A stretch of 64,000 bases of DNA, taken from the NCBI GenBank assembly GCA_030765065.1, contig CM060975.1, forward strand, positions 167,930,993 to 167,994,992, read 5' to 3'. The notes beneath the pieces are model-generated. The model was not told the origin of the DNA, ran no database searches, and was given only the letters and a program-made list of their open reading frames with translations. Of this stretch, positions 1-12,369 are shown piece by piece (positions within the stretch are counted from its first letter, which is position 1; every line of letters begins with the position of its first letter). The position numbers and the translations under genes were made by a program. Origin of the DNA: Deroplatys truncata (lineage: Eukaryota > Arthropoda > Insecta > Mantodea > Mantidae).

Positions 1-183
1 TGTTCGTTTCTGAGTTATGCTGTTCACAGACAGACACACACACAGACACACGGACATGTTTCCAAAAGTGGTTTATATGCATTCAGGGCACCTCAAAACC
101 TGTATTTCCTGTGAAATCTCGGTATCGCATTTTTGGGTGGAATACAATACTTCCCCTACTTACTATACGTAGTAGAGAAAATA
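1..183 (+). repeat. Family A repeat, right end
   Basis: This contains the family's hallmarks in order: gagttatgctgttcacag, an (AC)-rich stretch, a ggcacctcaaaac block, ttcctgtgaaatctcgg, ttttgggtggaat and the terminal palindrome around tactatacgtagtagagaaa. The left part is outside the window. Confidence 0.75.
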
Positions 184-1592
184 AATATACTTACGCGGAT
201 TTTCAGGATGGTTTACATTTGAAAACTATTTAGTAGTATTTCTCTGGATTCTAATATTTTAAGACTTTTTCGTTGCATAAAATGTTAATGTATCTTCCTA
301 GTTATCACAGTATAACAGTCTAAGTACACCTCAGCATTCACCTTCACTTAGAAATATATGCTCTATTATCAGGCTCAGGAATATTAGATAATGTTTGCAA
401 AATTTGAAACTCGTAATATAAGAAAAGTGCTTTAACGATATGTAATTAGTTTTAAGTTTATTTCCTGTGTAATTTGTTTGCTTGCTCAATAAATGACACA
501 AATATTAAATTTTGTGTAAAAATTATGAAAATTTCCTAGTAATGATTGGTTATATATTTCACTGATATCGCTGTATAAAGTGCAATAACTATAATACAAA
601 CTTTAAAATTAATAAGAATGTACCACCTCTATCCGAAGCAATGCAACAAACAACCGAAGCCACGTGATTCATAAACAAGATAGTTGACAACAGAATATAA
701 AAAATATATAAAATATACGCTCGGTGTTTGGTACTAGTAGAAATTTTCACCCAACACTGCCTGAATTCTGCGTGACGAATCTCGTACGCAAACCGTGTTA
801 TGGAAAACATTGTCATAAATAAACCATGGTGCAAATGTGAGTATTTATTGATTAAAAAGTCTCAGAATACTTTCATTTACTGTGGAACTTAAAACCACTG
901 TCCACTTCATATAATGGCCACTACCCATACGAAGTGCTAGGACCGGAGACAGAGAGGCTGTAATTATAGTACCGAAAATAGGTTTATGTCAAGCTGCACA
1001 ACTTTAACATACTTAAATTTATTACCGCAACAGCAAAGAAGTTCTCCCTCCCACCTCTTAAGTCATTACAAGGATAAAGCAGTCTTCAATTTGCAGAACA
1101 TGCAGTGCAATTAAGAACGGAGTATAAAAGACCTAATGGTAAATAAGTAAAACGTTTCTTTCAACCTACTCGGAACATCGTAAATAACAAAAGCACATGA
1201 GTGAGTATTATACAAGTATTTTCTGTGTAAAACACCAATATGAAACAACAACATTACTACTCAGGTAACTAATTATTGTTTACACATTTGAGTTAAATAT
1301 ATCTGATTTGTATATAACATATATTTTCTGAAAGGTGTCACAGTGTGTTTATGAGTGTGAAATATTTTTTCATGAGCGGTTTCAACAATTACGTCCACTA
1401 TAATGTTCAGTGTTTAAATATCGGTTATCTCACTACTATTATACAATAATATTTTGTTTACTAAAGGTACACTACGGTGCAAAATACATGCCGATATAAT
1501 GAGCTATGTTTTAAGTTGGTAAGAGATTAGTAATACAGCTCCTCCCCATTCATGGCTCCACCCCACCCCTTACCTAGTTCTAGCATTCCAAG

Positions 1593-1967
1593 TTGATTGA
1601 GGACTTTCGCAATGGCGGATGTGCACCAGAATCCAATGCAGTTTTAGATTGGTTGAAAAAACATAATCAATTCAGTTTTATTAATTGTTCTTCCGTAGGC
1701 TCGAAAGGTAGAAGCAGAATAGAAAAGTGTGTAAGTCGACATTGGGGTATCTTACCTCTAGAGAAGTTGCGAATACCTTGTGTTTTACCGGGAAAATTGG
1801 AGTCACATGAAGAATTTCATGAGTTACTGTCATATAAACATTTTAGGTCAGACGGCGGAACAGCAGTATGTGAAGCTGAAGATGGTGGTTCGAACCCTCA
1901 CTATGGCTTGAATTCTTTATTCTGGTTCTACATTTCCATAGTTAATTCGGAGTTAGCATTATCTTGA
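1593..1967 (+). other. Unrecognised 124-codon open frame without ATG
   Basis: The frame opens with TTG, and no ATG occurs inside it. It contains a short motif resembling a tRNA B box (ggttcgaaccctc near 1894-1906). No domain is recognised. It could be a diverged exon or chance; there is no supporting paralogue in the window. Confidence 0.15.
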
Positions 1968-2198
1968 ATAAATTTTGTTATCGCAGTTTTGCAAGAAAAT
2001 GAATAAAAAGAAAGATTGACAACCCTTCTTCCATGTAAAGTAAAAATGCTATGTTCTGCGAGTTTTTAAAATGCTGTTTCGTTTTACAAGGTTAATTTGT
2101 ATAACTCAGCTCCCTAACATGCTTGTTTATGATTTTTTATAATTCAAAATCAATGTGTCTATACTTCTTGGTTCTTTGCAAACAATTTTACCAGAAAG

Positions 2199-2200
<2 letters not shown>

Positions 2201-2258
<58 letters not shown>
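2201..2258. repeat. (AAT)n microsatellite
   Basis: Uninterrupted ataataat repeats, about 19 units. Confidence 0.95.
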
Positions 2259-2259
<1 letters not shown>

Positions 2260-3256
2260 TACTCAATAATAACCTAACCTATTAAATGAGTTATTCATAG
2301 TAAAATACTCTTTATCTATTATTTATTAAATTTACTTTTCACATGTCCTTTAATTTTGCTTGGTAATCCATTGTGATATGTTTTTGATGCTTTTAGCGCT
2401 AAGCGGACTGCATTATGCATTCATAAGTAAATACACCGCCTGGTGCGTGCCCAGTAATCCCATTCACGGCATTTATTCCACGCTCTATTTTGACGCTGTT
2501 CTTGGAGAAACTCCATAGGTCCGCAGCTCCTAAGAGCAATCATTTTCAGTTTGTTCTCCATACCCTTTGTTACTTTCAAATGACATATTAATAAACAGGA
2601 TATTTATTTCACCCAACCACTCCACATAATGCTTGTTTTACTTCCTTACCCCTCATCCCTGCTTCCTTCGCTCCTGAGCCGTAAATCGCCCCCTGTTCAT
2701 TGGTTAGGGTTTGAGTGCCAGACTTTTGTTTCAGACCAATAAGAGACAGACAATCTGGTGAGTGTCTATCGAGTGCGTTCTAGCCACTCAGGTAAAATGC
2801 TTTCTTTCCCACCCCCCTTTCACCGCTAACTTTATTCAAACCAATAAGAGATTAGCACAACCGTGTAGATGTGTAACACAACTGTTAAGGGGATTCTATC
2901 ATAATTAAGTGGATTCTACCAACTATAGAAAACCAAAAGCATTTGCACGCTGTCTTTGCAGCGGACTGTACGTTGAAAATAAGGAGGCCCAAGTTCATGA
3001 TGGCTGTAGCTTGCTTCTGGCAATCTCCCTCCCCCACCTATAAATAGGTTAACTATAATTTCAGAGTCCTGAGTACGTTTCGCTCGCAGGTTTCCAATAC
3101 AGTGTTCTCGCTCTAGAACTGACCGACTCGTCCCAATTGTAATTTTCGGTGGGTTAATGCAAAGTCCAACTCGTCCCCAAATAATTCCCGGCGCATTAAT
3201 CCTGTAGCCCAGGTCGTCTTGGGTGTGTAAAAAGAACTAAACCAGGTAAAGACTTT

Positions 3257-3785
3257 ATGCAGACTTGTGACTGCATAGCCATTTTGCAGGTTGGTGTGGT
3301 TAAAACTGTTGTTCAAGATGATACTGAACATAAAATATACAAGTCTAAACAATTATATGGAACGATTAAAAGAATATTGAAAAATAAAGTTAGAAAGGAA
3401 ACATTAATTAAATTTTACAAAAAAAACTGCTTTACCAGTATTAATGAATGGATCGGAAAATTGGACAATGACTACCAACAATAAGGGAATGATTGAAACA
3501 GCTGAAAATAAACAAAAATGGTGCCAATATGTATTACGAATGACACCATTAAGACCAGCTAGATGCTTTTGCAAAGATAAACCAAAAGGAGAAAGAAGTA
3601 TAGGTCGAACGAAAGCTTCGATGGGAAGACGAACTGTGAGTTTGATCGGACCGGTATTGGTCCATGTTGTAGATGATAAAGTGTGGTTAAGATTGTTGTC
3701 TTTCATAACTTTTACGGATATAAAGCGGATGTTTAAAGAAATTATTTATCCCAGTGAGGCTCAAACTTTGCCTCTTATAAGCTAA
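3257..3785 (+). pseudogene. C-terminal tail of an RTE-like non-LTR retrotransposon
   Basis: Two overlapping frames carry the usual tail of this reverse transcriptase type. The first has K-R-I-L-K-N-K-V-R-K-E-T then K-F-Y-K. The next has G-S-E-N-W-T-M-T, followed by A-E-N-K, and then V-L-R-M-T-P-L-R with K-G-E-R-S-I-G-R. The family's Y-G-S-E-T-W and G-R-P-landmarks are recognisable but shifted between frames, so this is a truncated, inactive fragment. Assignment to RTE-like elements is from memory of the tail motif. Confidence 0.6.
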
Positions 3786-4234
3786 TGACCTCATATTGTC
3801 GCCTTACGCCACCTCCTTCATTTTGTGTTATGAAGCATTTCCACTTCTCTGACTCACTGACGGCTGGTCGCAAGGCATGTTACAAGGTAACCAAAGATTG
3901 AAGTTTGGACAACCAATGACCACATGAATACGTCGTAACTCCGTGAACAATGCCTGAGATAAATCCACCCTCCCCTGTTTCGCTTGAAGTTGGGCGTCAT
4001 TGATTTATGCCATTAAACTTGATTTAGGATCTGACAAAAAGTCAGGTAGAGGCTTTTTAAAGTGGTTGCGGAAGGATATGGAGAATAGAAAGCATTCACA
4101 ATGAAGGTTTCCACAAACAATACATCAGAAATGCCATCCCATATTCAGAGATATTCTGAAACGTTTTGGTTAATACAATTGTTAACATTGCTCTTTATCA
4201 TCAAAAGGCACTAAATGTGCATTTATTTTCAGTC

Positions 4235-4270
4235 AGTAGTAGTATTAGTAGTAGTAGTAGTAGTAGTAGT
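4235..4270. repeat. (GTA)n microsatellite
   Basis: Imperfect then perfect gta/tag repeats. Confidence 0.9.
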
Positions 4271-4682
4271 GTATTGGTAGCTCTAACAATACGGTCTCGA
4301 CACTTAGTGTCAACCATAATTTTCTTTCTCTGAAACAGATGTTTTTCCTGATTCTTCAGATTACCAAACAGCGCATAGCAACTATGAAAAATGTTAAAAA
4401 TTTAAGCAGATGTTACAGGAAAGGTGTGATAGTCGGAGGGAATGAAGAAAATGCAAATAAGTTTCCATCAAATACTTTGAAATGTCGCCAGTTATTGATC
4501 GTTTGGCGCGATTGACAGTATATCAAAGACAAAACAATCTTGGACCTCAGACGGAAATAACATAAGACTAAAACACCACATCAGCCTTTCCAAGTTTCAT
4601 TCGATTATTTATGGTTATTTGACATACCGAGAGAATGAATTTTTGTACTTTGACTCTTTAAAAGGGGGTTCATAGTAGCCAG

Positions 4683-4906
4683 ATGTGTCCTCTTTGAGAG
4701 TATAAACTGTAATGTACTTCAGTTTTATACTATATTGTCATTAAAATACTTTTTCATGGAGAAATAGCACAAAGTGTGATTTATTTAGTTCTGTATTTAG
4801 ACAGATGATTTTAATAATGTCTAGTAAATGTATCCTCTTTGAGAGCAAAAGGTGTAATGTATTTCAGTTTTACATTATGTTGCTATTAAAAATATTTGCT
4901 CATGGA
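4683..4906. repeat. Two-copy tandem repeat with about 145-bp period
   Basis: The block cctctttgagag...gtaatgta-ttcagtttta...cattaaaa occurs at about 4688-4760 and again at about 4832-4906. No coding sense is seen. Confidence 0.6.
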
Positions 4907-5084
4907 AATATTGTACAAAACAGGGATAAAATAGGCTACTTGCAACCTTGGTAAAGTAGTTTATTTTTTTAAATAAATTCGGCACTAGCCGCGAATGTAT
5001 CAATCAATTGCCCAAACCGGTTTAACTACTTTTAGTTTAAAATTTTTTGAGTTGGAAAATGTAAATTCCCATCACATATATGCG

Positions 5085-6313
5085 CTAGATGTTATCGCAG
5101 GAGCGCTTTCGAGAGATGTTTCTCCCATCTTCAGCTGAGAATCCAACTGACGGATCTCCCTCTCCCCTCTCCCCAAGAAGCTTTTCATTAAACATTATTT
5201 CTGCCCTCTGTTGGGAAACCTTGGAACCTAAAGCTGTTGCTGCCCTCTGTGTTGTCTGTTGGTCACTCATCATGCTTCTTTCTTCTCTCTTGTGATGTAA
5301 TTGGTCTGCATTCTGTTGAAGTCTTGAAAACACTTGATCTTGAATTTGCTGCCATCTGTGGAGAACCTTGGGAACTTCTATTTTTTCTCTTGTTGTTTAA
5401 ATGGATCAACTGCATTAAGTGGTCTGTCGGTGGTATCTCAAAATTCAAAACATTCTCAATGTTGAAGTGAATGAACATCTTTTCCCATATTTCCAAATGT
5501 GAGGTATCTGAATAAATTTGAGTAGTTTTATCTCTTGTCCAATCTCATGGTTGCTATTCCAAAAATGATTAGCTACTGCTGATCTGTCTGTTTGTTTCAA
5601 TTTTATGTTTCTTTGATGTTCACTTAATCTAATTTTTAAATTTCTTTTAGTTCTTCCTATGTATAAGCCTTGACAATCTTGACATGGTATCCCGTAAATT
5701 CCTGATTTTTTTAATTTGTCAGTTGTATTACTTAAAGGTGTATTTAACATATTTTTCAAACTGAAAACATTCTGAGGTGCTAATTGAATTTGGTATTTTT
5801 TGAATAACTTTTCAAACGTTTTGAACATGACTGGATGATATGTGAACCTCTTATATATCACATCCTTTTTATTTGGGTTTTGTAAAGTGCTACTACTATG
5901 TAAGTTTTGTTTCTTTTTGTATTTAGTAAGTAAGTTATTAATAAGTTGAGGTTTAAAACCATTTTCAATGGCTACATTTTTTATATAATTTAATTCCATA
6001 TTGTACTCTTCTTTGTCTAAAGGTACCCTCATCAATCTATAAATCAAACTTCTGAACACAGCATGTTGGTGTGACACAGGGTTGTAGAAATTATTTTAAT
6101 GCAATTATCCACATGCGTTGGTTTCCTATAAATGCCAAATTTAAGACAGTTTTCTTTTCTTTTTACAAGTATATCCAGAAATGGTAGAGAATTATGACTT
6201 TCAATTTCCATGGTAAATTTAATGTGTATATCTTGTTCATTTAAAATATCCAGTGATGAATTCACACAATTTTGAGGTACCACTGCGAAAATATCATCTA
6301 CATATCTATGCAT
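5085..6313 (-). pseudogene. Penelope-like element: end of reverse transcriptase plus GIY-YIG endonuclease
   Basis: Reading on the minus strand from 6313, H-R-Y-V-D-D-I-F-A is the catalytic YxDD box of the reverse transcriptase, followed by L-P-F-L-D-I and Y-R-K-P-T-H. After a frame change, the frame ending at 5445 carries G-I-Y-G-I-P-C-x-x-C then G-L-Y-I-G-R-T, the GIY-YIG nuclease typical of Penelope-like elements, then R-L-S-E-H. A further frameshift near 5480 leads to W-E-K-M-F-I-H. The 3' part (5085-5340) has repeated gctgcc-(a/c)-tctgtg motifs. All upstream catalytic motifs are missing, so it is a 5'-truncated inactive copy. Confidence 0.8.
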
Positions 6314-6344
6314 ATTTTAAAAATATGGCATAGATATGTAGATG
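6295..6344. repeat. Perfect 16-bp inverted repeat at the Penelope fragment's 5' break
   Basis: catctacatatctatg at 6295-6310 is the exact reverse complement of 6329-6344, around an AT-rich palindromic centre. Both arms encode H-R-Y-V-D, one on each strand. Confidence 0.85.
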
Positions 6345-6482
6345 CTACTTTTAGTTTATCTACATCTGCGTCACACGCTAAGCTATAGACATGGCCTCTT
6401 GAAGAAAATAATACAGTGGGCCGACTCTAGCTACGGACGCCGCTTTTTCCCGCCATAGCTGTTGTGGCATTTGGATTGGCTG

Positions 6483-6723
6483 TTAGCTATGGTAATCTAT
6501 AACAATTTGCACTCTCATTTTCTTTAGCTTCGGTTTCTTGACAGAAATGAGATTTCCACCTGCGTCCTTGCTTCTCTCGGTCTTTTCTAATCTCTGCCTC
6601 TCCCGCTCTCTTTCTCTCTCTATCTCTCTTTCACGCGTCTCTACCGCTCGTAATTTCGCTAACTTCCTCTGCTGGGAAATACCTTGTGATTCCTTTGCCT
6701 TGTCCCAAGTGCTTTCCAGGTAC
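6483..6723 (-). CDS. Possible exon encoding a charged E/R/K-rich segment
   Basis: On the minus strand an AG (gcaatttag) precedes position 6723. The open frame to the TAA after 6483 begins Y-L-E-S-T-W-D-K-A-K, then has an R-E-R-E tract and ends with a K-K-P-K-L-K-K basic patch. The R-E tract is largely a (CT)n-type repeat on the plus strand, so composition may be misleading. No family is recognised and no partner exon was found. Confidence 0.2.
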
Positions 6724-6869
6724 CTAAATTGCAATTTTTGTGTACTTGAGAGCTTAGGTAGTTTTCCCTTATACAATATAACATATTTCACATTTATAAT
6801 ATAATTTGCATTTATATTTACAGGTATGCTGATATTCCCGCTACAAATCAGATAACTTCTTCTTATCAA

Positions 6870-7855
6870 TCAATCATTTTAGTTTACATAAGCATATACT
6901 GGAATATGAAATAGTTAACAATAATAAAATATAAGTTGTATTAATTTTAATATAAAATAAAGTCATTCATGAAATTAAAGCTAAATTCTACTAACTCACT
7001 AAAGATTTTCTTTTAAAATGACAGACTTTTTCAGGGCTTAAATTAATTATTGTTAATCATATCCCCTTTACAAGTGTAATATTATTTATTTAGGGATAGA
7101 TAAACTCAATTTACAAAAATGTAATTCGGCAATGCAGAACCCCAAGTCTTAAACACGAACAGTTTTGTTATGTTATTTTGGAATACCTGTTCTGTTACTA
7201 TAGAGTAGCTACCGTACAGAATGTTTCTTTAAAGCAGATGTTCAAAATATTAATCGCCTTATGACGACAAAGTGTGCGTCAAAGTATTGTTGCATACCTT
7301 CTGGCATCCTAAAAGAATGATGATGATGATGATGCTGATGAAAAATTCGGCGATCTGAAAGAAGCCCTCGCGTAGGCCATTGGAGCATAATTTGGGCATT
7401 TAATCAACCGGTGATTCCGATAAAACGTACCATACCTTAGATATTTGCCCCCCTTATACGCTCAGGCTCCAAGAAAAAGCAGCCTAAGGATACATATCTA
7501 TCCATGACAATGTCCTCGCATTTGCATAATATATGTTGGTAGGTCCTTTAAAGTAATAACATTAACAAGTAATGTTATATCTCGTTTAATCCACCTGTAG
7601 ATGGTTGTTTGTCTTTGTACTAGAGGATTCCGGTAGTTAAAAATTATAAAAAGTAGGTAGTCAGGATGCGGTTTTTCTCAAGCCATTGTTCAATATTAAA
7701 TTAATAAGCAAATTAACTGTCCTTAACAACCTTTTCTGGATTGCATATCCACGAAAGTACCTATATTGAAATAAATTATTTTATGATACATATATTGTTC
7801 TTCAGTTTTTATTGTTGAGATGTGATATATGTTTCAGAACAAGAAAATGCAATGT
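6870..7855. other. No gene recognised
   Basis: AT-rich DNA with a short (GAT)n at about 7317-7333. Nothing else can be supported. Confidence 0.4.
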
Positions 7856-7859
7856 ATGC

Positions 7860-8235
7860 ATTTGATCGCATAAATTTCCTAGATGTATCATAATTTAATC
7901 AAAATCGTTAAAACTATTTTAAGAAAATAAAGAAAGTTTACAAAGTATTCCATATAGAGTGTAGTTTGGGGTGGGGGGATTTTTTTTTTAAAATCTTCTT
8001 GTCACAAACTTTGGAGGACTCTGAACTTTAAATACCACATTTGGTATACTTATCCGCATTTCCTTTTTGAGTTATGCTATTCACCGTCACAGGTATTTTT
8101 TTTATAAAAAATTGTTGGTTTATTCAAAGGGCCTCAAAACATGTGTTTCCGTTGAAATCTCAATATCGAGTTTTTGGGTTGAATGCAATGTTTTATTTAC
8201 CCACTAGGTACGTGGTAGAGAAGGTAAAATAAATT
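7860..8235 (+). repeat. Family A repeat, right half
   Basis: It carries atttaatcaaaatcgttaaa, gtttggggtggggggat, gagttatgct, a caaaacatg block, gaaatctcaatatcgag and the end ggtagagaaggtaaaa. It ends about 60 bp before the gene A signal-peptide exon. Confidence 0.75.
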
Positions 8236-8295
8236 AGAAAACGGGAAGCTAAGAATCCCTGTCTCACTGATTAAATTAGTTTTACTCTGTTGCAG

Positions 8296-8374
8296 ATAAG
8301 AAATGGCGCTGCATTTGTATCTGATAAACGTGGTACTTACTGTAGTACTCCTGGTTTGCCTTCTACTTTTTGAG
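8296..8374 (+). CDS. Gene A, first coding exon: signal peptide of a small secreted protein
   Basis: The ATG at 8303 opens 24 codons ending at a donor (GAG|gtaatt) at 8375. The peptide starts M-A-L-H and is followed by an unbroken run of V, L, I and C residues, a typical secretory signal sequence. A pyrimidine-rich tract ending tgcag lies directly before position 8296, so this is probably the second exon, with a 5'UTR exon upstream that I could not place. The call rests on a second exon at 54294-54375 with the same layout: AG, then ATA-n-GA, then ATG, the same M-A-L-H start and exactly 24 codons. Downstream exons in compatible frame are at 22763, 30113, 30470 and 30774, giving about 129 residues in all. 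The exon begins only about 60 bp after the end of a family A repeat. The family is not one I recognise. No transcript evidence was available, so exon joining is inference. Confidence 0.62.
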
Positions 8375-8689
8375 GTAATTGGATCTACAAGCATTTCCGT
8401 TGCTCCTTAGTTTAAAAGTTATTTTCCTGATATTTGTTATACATAAACCTAAAAAATTGCAGTATTCTTTTAGCCTTATATTCTTGAGAAGGTTATTTAG
8501 ATATGGATTAATTATTATTTGTAATTTAAATACACTATTCTATAAAATTATGGCATACGATTCCTTAGATTCTAAGTCGATAGGTAGATAAGGTATCTTT
8601 ATTAGTTTTAAATTATTGAAGTTATTACACAATAATTTAGTGTGTGGGCCATTGACCGTACATGCATATTTAAGATACAATGTATGGTG

Positions 8690-9058
8690 ACAAAATAAAC
8701 AAAACAAAAAGGCAACAAATATGAAAATAGAGATAAATTACCTTTACTAACTGAACAAATCTGACCTAGCTTCACGCACTTTAGCCAAGAAATTGCCCAC
8801 GTTTTGCCAGTTCCTCTGGTCAGCCAGTAGATCCCAACATACCAATTTTCTTCTAGAAGGAGCTAAGAATTCCTCTTTGATTTTAATTGTTCGCTGGTTC
8901 TCCCACTGTGCACATTCCGCCAAAATATGTATCCAGGCACAGGCAGTCATCCAAATCACAGAATGGGCAGATTCTCCTGCCAGAATCATCAGTCATTTTC
9001 TGTGCCCTCCAGCCCCCATCTAAACTATGCCATTCCTGACCTTTCCTTTCTTCCTAAA

Positions 9059-9106
<48 letters not shown>

Positions 9107-9400
9107 TTACTCCAATTCCATTTTATTTCATTTGCTACACTAGGAGAAGTTTAGTTTTACAATCTGATTCTATTTCCTGTTGGTTAATGCTTTTAGTCTT
9201 CTTTTGACACCTTTCCATATGTTTTTGTCATTTGTTTCAGCTCTTGTCATACTTGCCACATTCCTATTCTCCTCAAACCCCTTTCTAAATCACCTGCCGA
9301 AAACTTAGGACACAGGTTTTCTCCTTGGTATTTATAATATTTGGACCGTAGGGTGGAATTATCTCCCTGCATCAGCATCAGCCAGTGCTTCACTGCTCTA
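8690..9400 (-). pseudogene. 3' fragment of a non-LTR retrotransposon
   Basis: On the minus strand one frame reads R-I-C-P-F-C-D and the adjacent frame W-I-H-I-L-A-E-C-A-Q-W-E. Together they have the C-x2-C...H-x4-C pattern that closes many I/R1-like reverse transcriptases, with one frameshift. Sequence upstream (9100-9400) also looks like broken coding sequence. A (TA)n at 9060-9105 interrupts it. Confidence 0.4.
9060..9105. repeat. (TA)n microsatellite
   Basis: Uninterrupted TA repeat of about 45 bp. Confidence 0.95.
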
Positions 9401-9614
9401 TTTTGCAATGTATTGTGTCTTCATAACATCCCACCTCCCTCAATACACCGAATTTGATGTGTCTTGAGAAACTCCAAGAACTCTTTTCCAAAATGTTATA
9501 AAAGACGACTTATACTGTTTAAATGCTTTGGAAAAAGCTGTAAACTCTGATCAGAGAGAAATGTAAAACAACGCATATTTTCATTACTAGTTATCAAAAA
9601 ATCTTTTCTTAGGA

Positions 9615-9621
<7 letters not shown>

Positions 9622-9668
<47 letters not shown>
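9622..9668. repeat. (CT)n microsatellite
   Basis: Uninterrupted CT repeat of about 47 bp. Confidence 0.95.
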
Positions 9669-9672
<4 letters not shown>

Positions 9673-9957
9673 GATTCTCCCTGTTTTCTTTCCATTTCTC
9701 TTGATCTCTTATACATTCAAATCAAGTTAAATGAACCCTGAACCAATGAAACTGTAAATTGCATTGTAGAAGTCAATATGTAGTGAATGTGTCAGTGATA
9801 AAATTATATCAATTATATACGTAATTCGAGTTAGTGCGATTTATAGAGGTCTTCGCGACTCCGCCCATGAACACTAAAACTCTAAGTGATGCAGGGAGAA
9901 TCATGTGTATTGTACACAGGGTTACAGGTCAAAAGTTGAAGAGAACGTTAAAATGCT

Positions 9958-10665
9958 GTATAGCTAAAAACTTTGATGCGTTATATTCACATGAATCCAC
10001 CACTTATTAGTGGGTATACAAATTATTCTTAAGAAAGTTTATTTTCCTATCTACTTAATTTTAATCCACGTAAAACTTTTCGGAAATAGCTTCATTACAC
10101 ATTTCATTATATAGGTGGATACAAACGGGACACTGACAGTCAAATGTTTAAGAACGCTATACTTTGACTTAAAATTATGCTCTTTCCATGACATCGCGAG
10201 AAACAGCTGAAAATCGACAGGAAAGAGTGACTATGTATTGAACAATTAGAACAATTAATAACTGGTACCTCCGAAGTGGTTGATGCTACAAAAAGCTATT
10301 TGAAATAAATTGTGTGTTTTAAGGAGATCCATATTGCTTTGTGAAGTACAGTTTCGTCCATTGCTTTGTTTACCGGGTATACAAGGTTATACAAAATTCC
10401 TTCCGAATAAAGAGGACTTCAAAGGCTATCCCCAGAAAATTTAACATATACACTTTATTTGTCATATAAATATCTTTAATACGTGGTATTTTAATCAAAA
10501 TCGCTAAAGCCATTTTTTAGAAAATCAAAGATTTTCAAAATCTTTTATTCAAAGGGTAGTTTGGGATGATGGGATTTTCTTGAAAATCGTTCATGTCGCA
10601 TCCTTGGAAGATACTGAACTTTTTGCTTTTGAGTTATGCTGTTCACAGACACAAACAGACCTTTC
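9958..10665 (+). repeat. Family A repeat, nearly full internal region
   Basis: It runs from the left-end motif (tgcgttatattcacatga) through ttcattttaatcca, aacagctgaaaatcgacag, aatctttaatacg and gggatttt to gagttatgctgttcacag, where the next copy begins. Confidence 0.75.
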
Positions 10666-10667
10666 CC

Positions 10668-10860
10668 TAAAACTCTGATGTGTTACGATCGCATGAATTT
10701 CTCTATCCTCTATAATTTATTAATGGGTATAAAACTATTCTTAGAAAGCTTATTTTTCTAACTACTTCATTTTAATAGTTGCAGAAGCTTTCCAGAAATA
10801 GCTACATTACTACTCCAAAGGGAATAGTGAAGTCAAATGTTTAAAGGCGGACGAAATACA
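10668..10860 (+). repeat. Family A repeat, left part, directly after another copy
   Basis: It starts again with gatgtgttacgatcgcatga and continues to gggaatagtgaagtcaaatgttt. Together with 9958-10665 it forms a head-to-tail pair joined inside the AC-rich segment. Confidence 0.65.
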
Positions 10861-10869
10861 TAAATAAAT

Positions 10870-12360
10870 ATTTCATGCACCATATTAGCTTATTTGTCGT
10901 CAGGAATAAATAACAACGCACGCAGTTTCACCAGCCCAAGGTAAATGGTTATCACGTTACAGCCTGTTGTTGGGTTGACGCATGACTTCATGAGAGCTAC
11001 ACTGCACCAAGACAAGTGTACCCACCATGGTTGTTTTAAATGACTAACAAATTTAAGTATTAATTTCACTAGAAGTTCATAACTTCTCTGAATAACAAAA
11101 CGTAGAGCTAAAGCTCAATTAGTTTTCATAATCCATTCAATACTATGTTCCTCTGACGAGAATATGGTTGTAAGCAATGTGTTGGCATCAACACATTGGA
11201 CACAGTTCTAGCGTTATCTGAGAAAGATAACGGCTCTACTTTCAACGTATCAACAAGGCTTAAGGCCTCTTAGTAAATATAGGCTCCTTGGCTAGGACGC
11301 TAAATGCAATTGAAGATTCATAAGGCGAATGAATGAACAGAGATTGCTTTGTATTACTTTGTACTTCCTTTCTTATTGAGCATTGTAAATAACATAAATA
11401 TCTCACTAGAAAACACCTACACGCTGCTCCAAGTGAGACACGCTGGAGCACTAACGTTGCCCGATGCTTTTAATGTATATAGTAAATCTATTTATGGCAT
11501 CATTGTGAGCTGTCATGTGGTACTATCCCCTCCTCCTTCACTCCTCCGGAGAACAGAATAACCCGCAAACTTTTTCTCGTCAGAAGCCTACAGTACCTAC
11601 TAGATGATGAACAGTAGTCCAACATCTGCTTTGAAAATGAGAGAACGTTTTATCTGACCCTTTCAGTTGAACCAAAAAGGAGCAATTTTTAAGATTTACT
11701 TGATTCCCACAACTGTTCTGAGACAGTTAATGTGACCACCGAAAACCGTGCTCGTTCCATCCAATGGTGTAAGCGTAAGGAATGTATACCTATGAATAAT
11801 GATGAGGAAAGTTTGTGTTCCTTGGGCTATGAAAATACAAAATTAGTGAAGGGTGATTTTGTCGTATCGCAAAGCATCTTAATTTTCACAAATTATTTAT
11901 AGATCATGTTTGAATATTGTGAGTCATAACTTAGCGTTAAAAACAAAATGCTCAGCTAAACAGAAATTACTCACCACCTCCTAATAAGACTTGGCAATAT
12001 CCCTGCTACAAACAGTTTACAGCATGGATTTACTCCTAAGCTGCTATTGGGCACAAGAAGAGTTGCCATAGCGCCATGTATAGTTTTTACTGTTAGAAAT
12101 GCTTTTCAAGAACCCAGCGAGGTGTATGTAGGCTTCAAACTTCACCAATAAACACATAAATTAAAAATAATAAGTTTTAACTTCAGCAATTGTTATTATC
12201 ATTATTATTATTTAAAACTGTATAACGTGTCTGTGACCAACCTTCTTATGTTTGACTGAAAACGCGAGCGATGTTCCAATCGTAGTAACTCTAATGGAGT
12301 TCGAAGAGATTTTTTATTTCACGCATTATCAGCAGTTTAAATTCTTCGTTAGATTTCTCA
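10870..12360. other. No gene recognised
   Basis: Intronic, AT-rich sequence. Short open frames (11260-11561) have no features I can interpret. Confidence 0.35.
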
Positions 12361-12369
12361 TATTTATTT

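Larger units (their letters stand above)
186..3250. other. AT-rich stretch with no gene recognised
   Basis: Apart from the open frame at 1593 and the (AAT)n at 2201-2258, I see only unannotated AT-rich DNA with short open frames that look random. Confidence 0.4.

Noticed and set aside
1593..1967. Longest simple plus-strand frame near the left end as a gene
   Set aside because: It starts at TTG, has no ATG, no recognisable domain and no paralogue. Kept only as an unexplained frame.
8927..9154. Plus-strand frame with Y-I repeats
   Set aside because: It is created by the (TA)n repeat and lies opposite a LINE tail.
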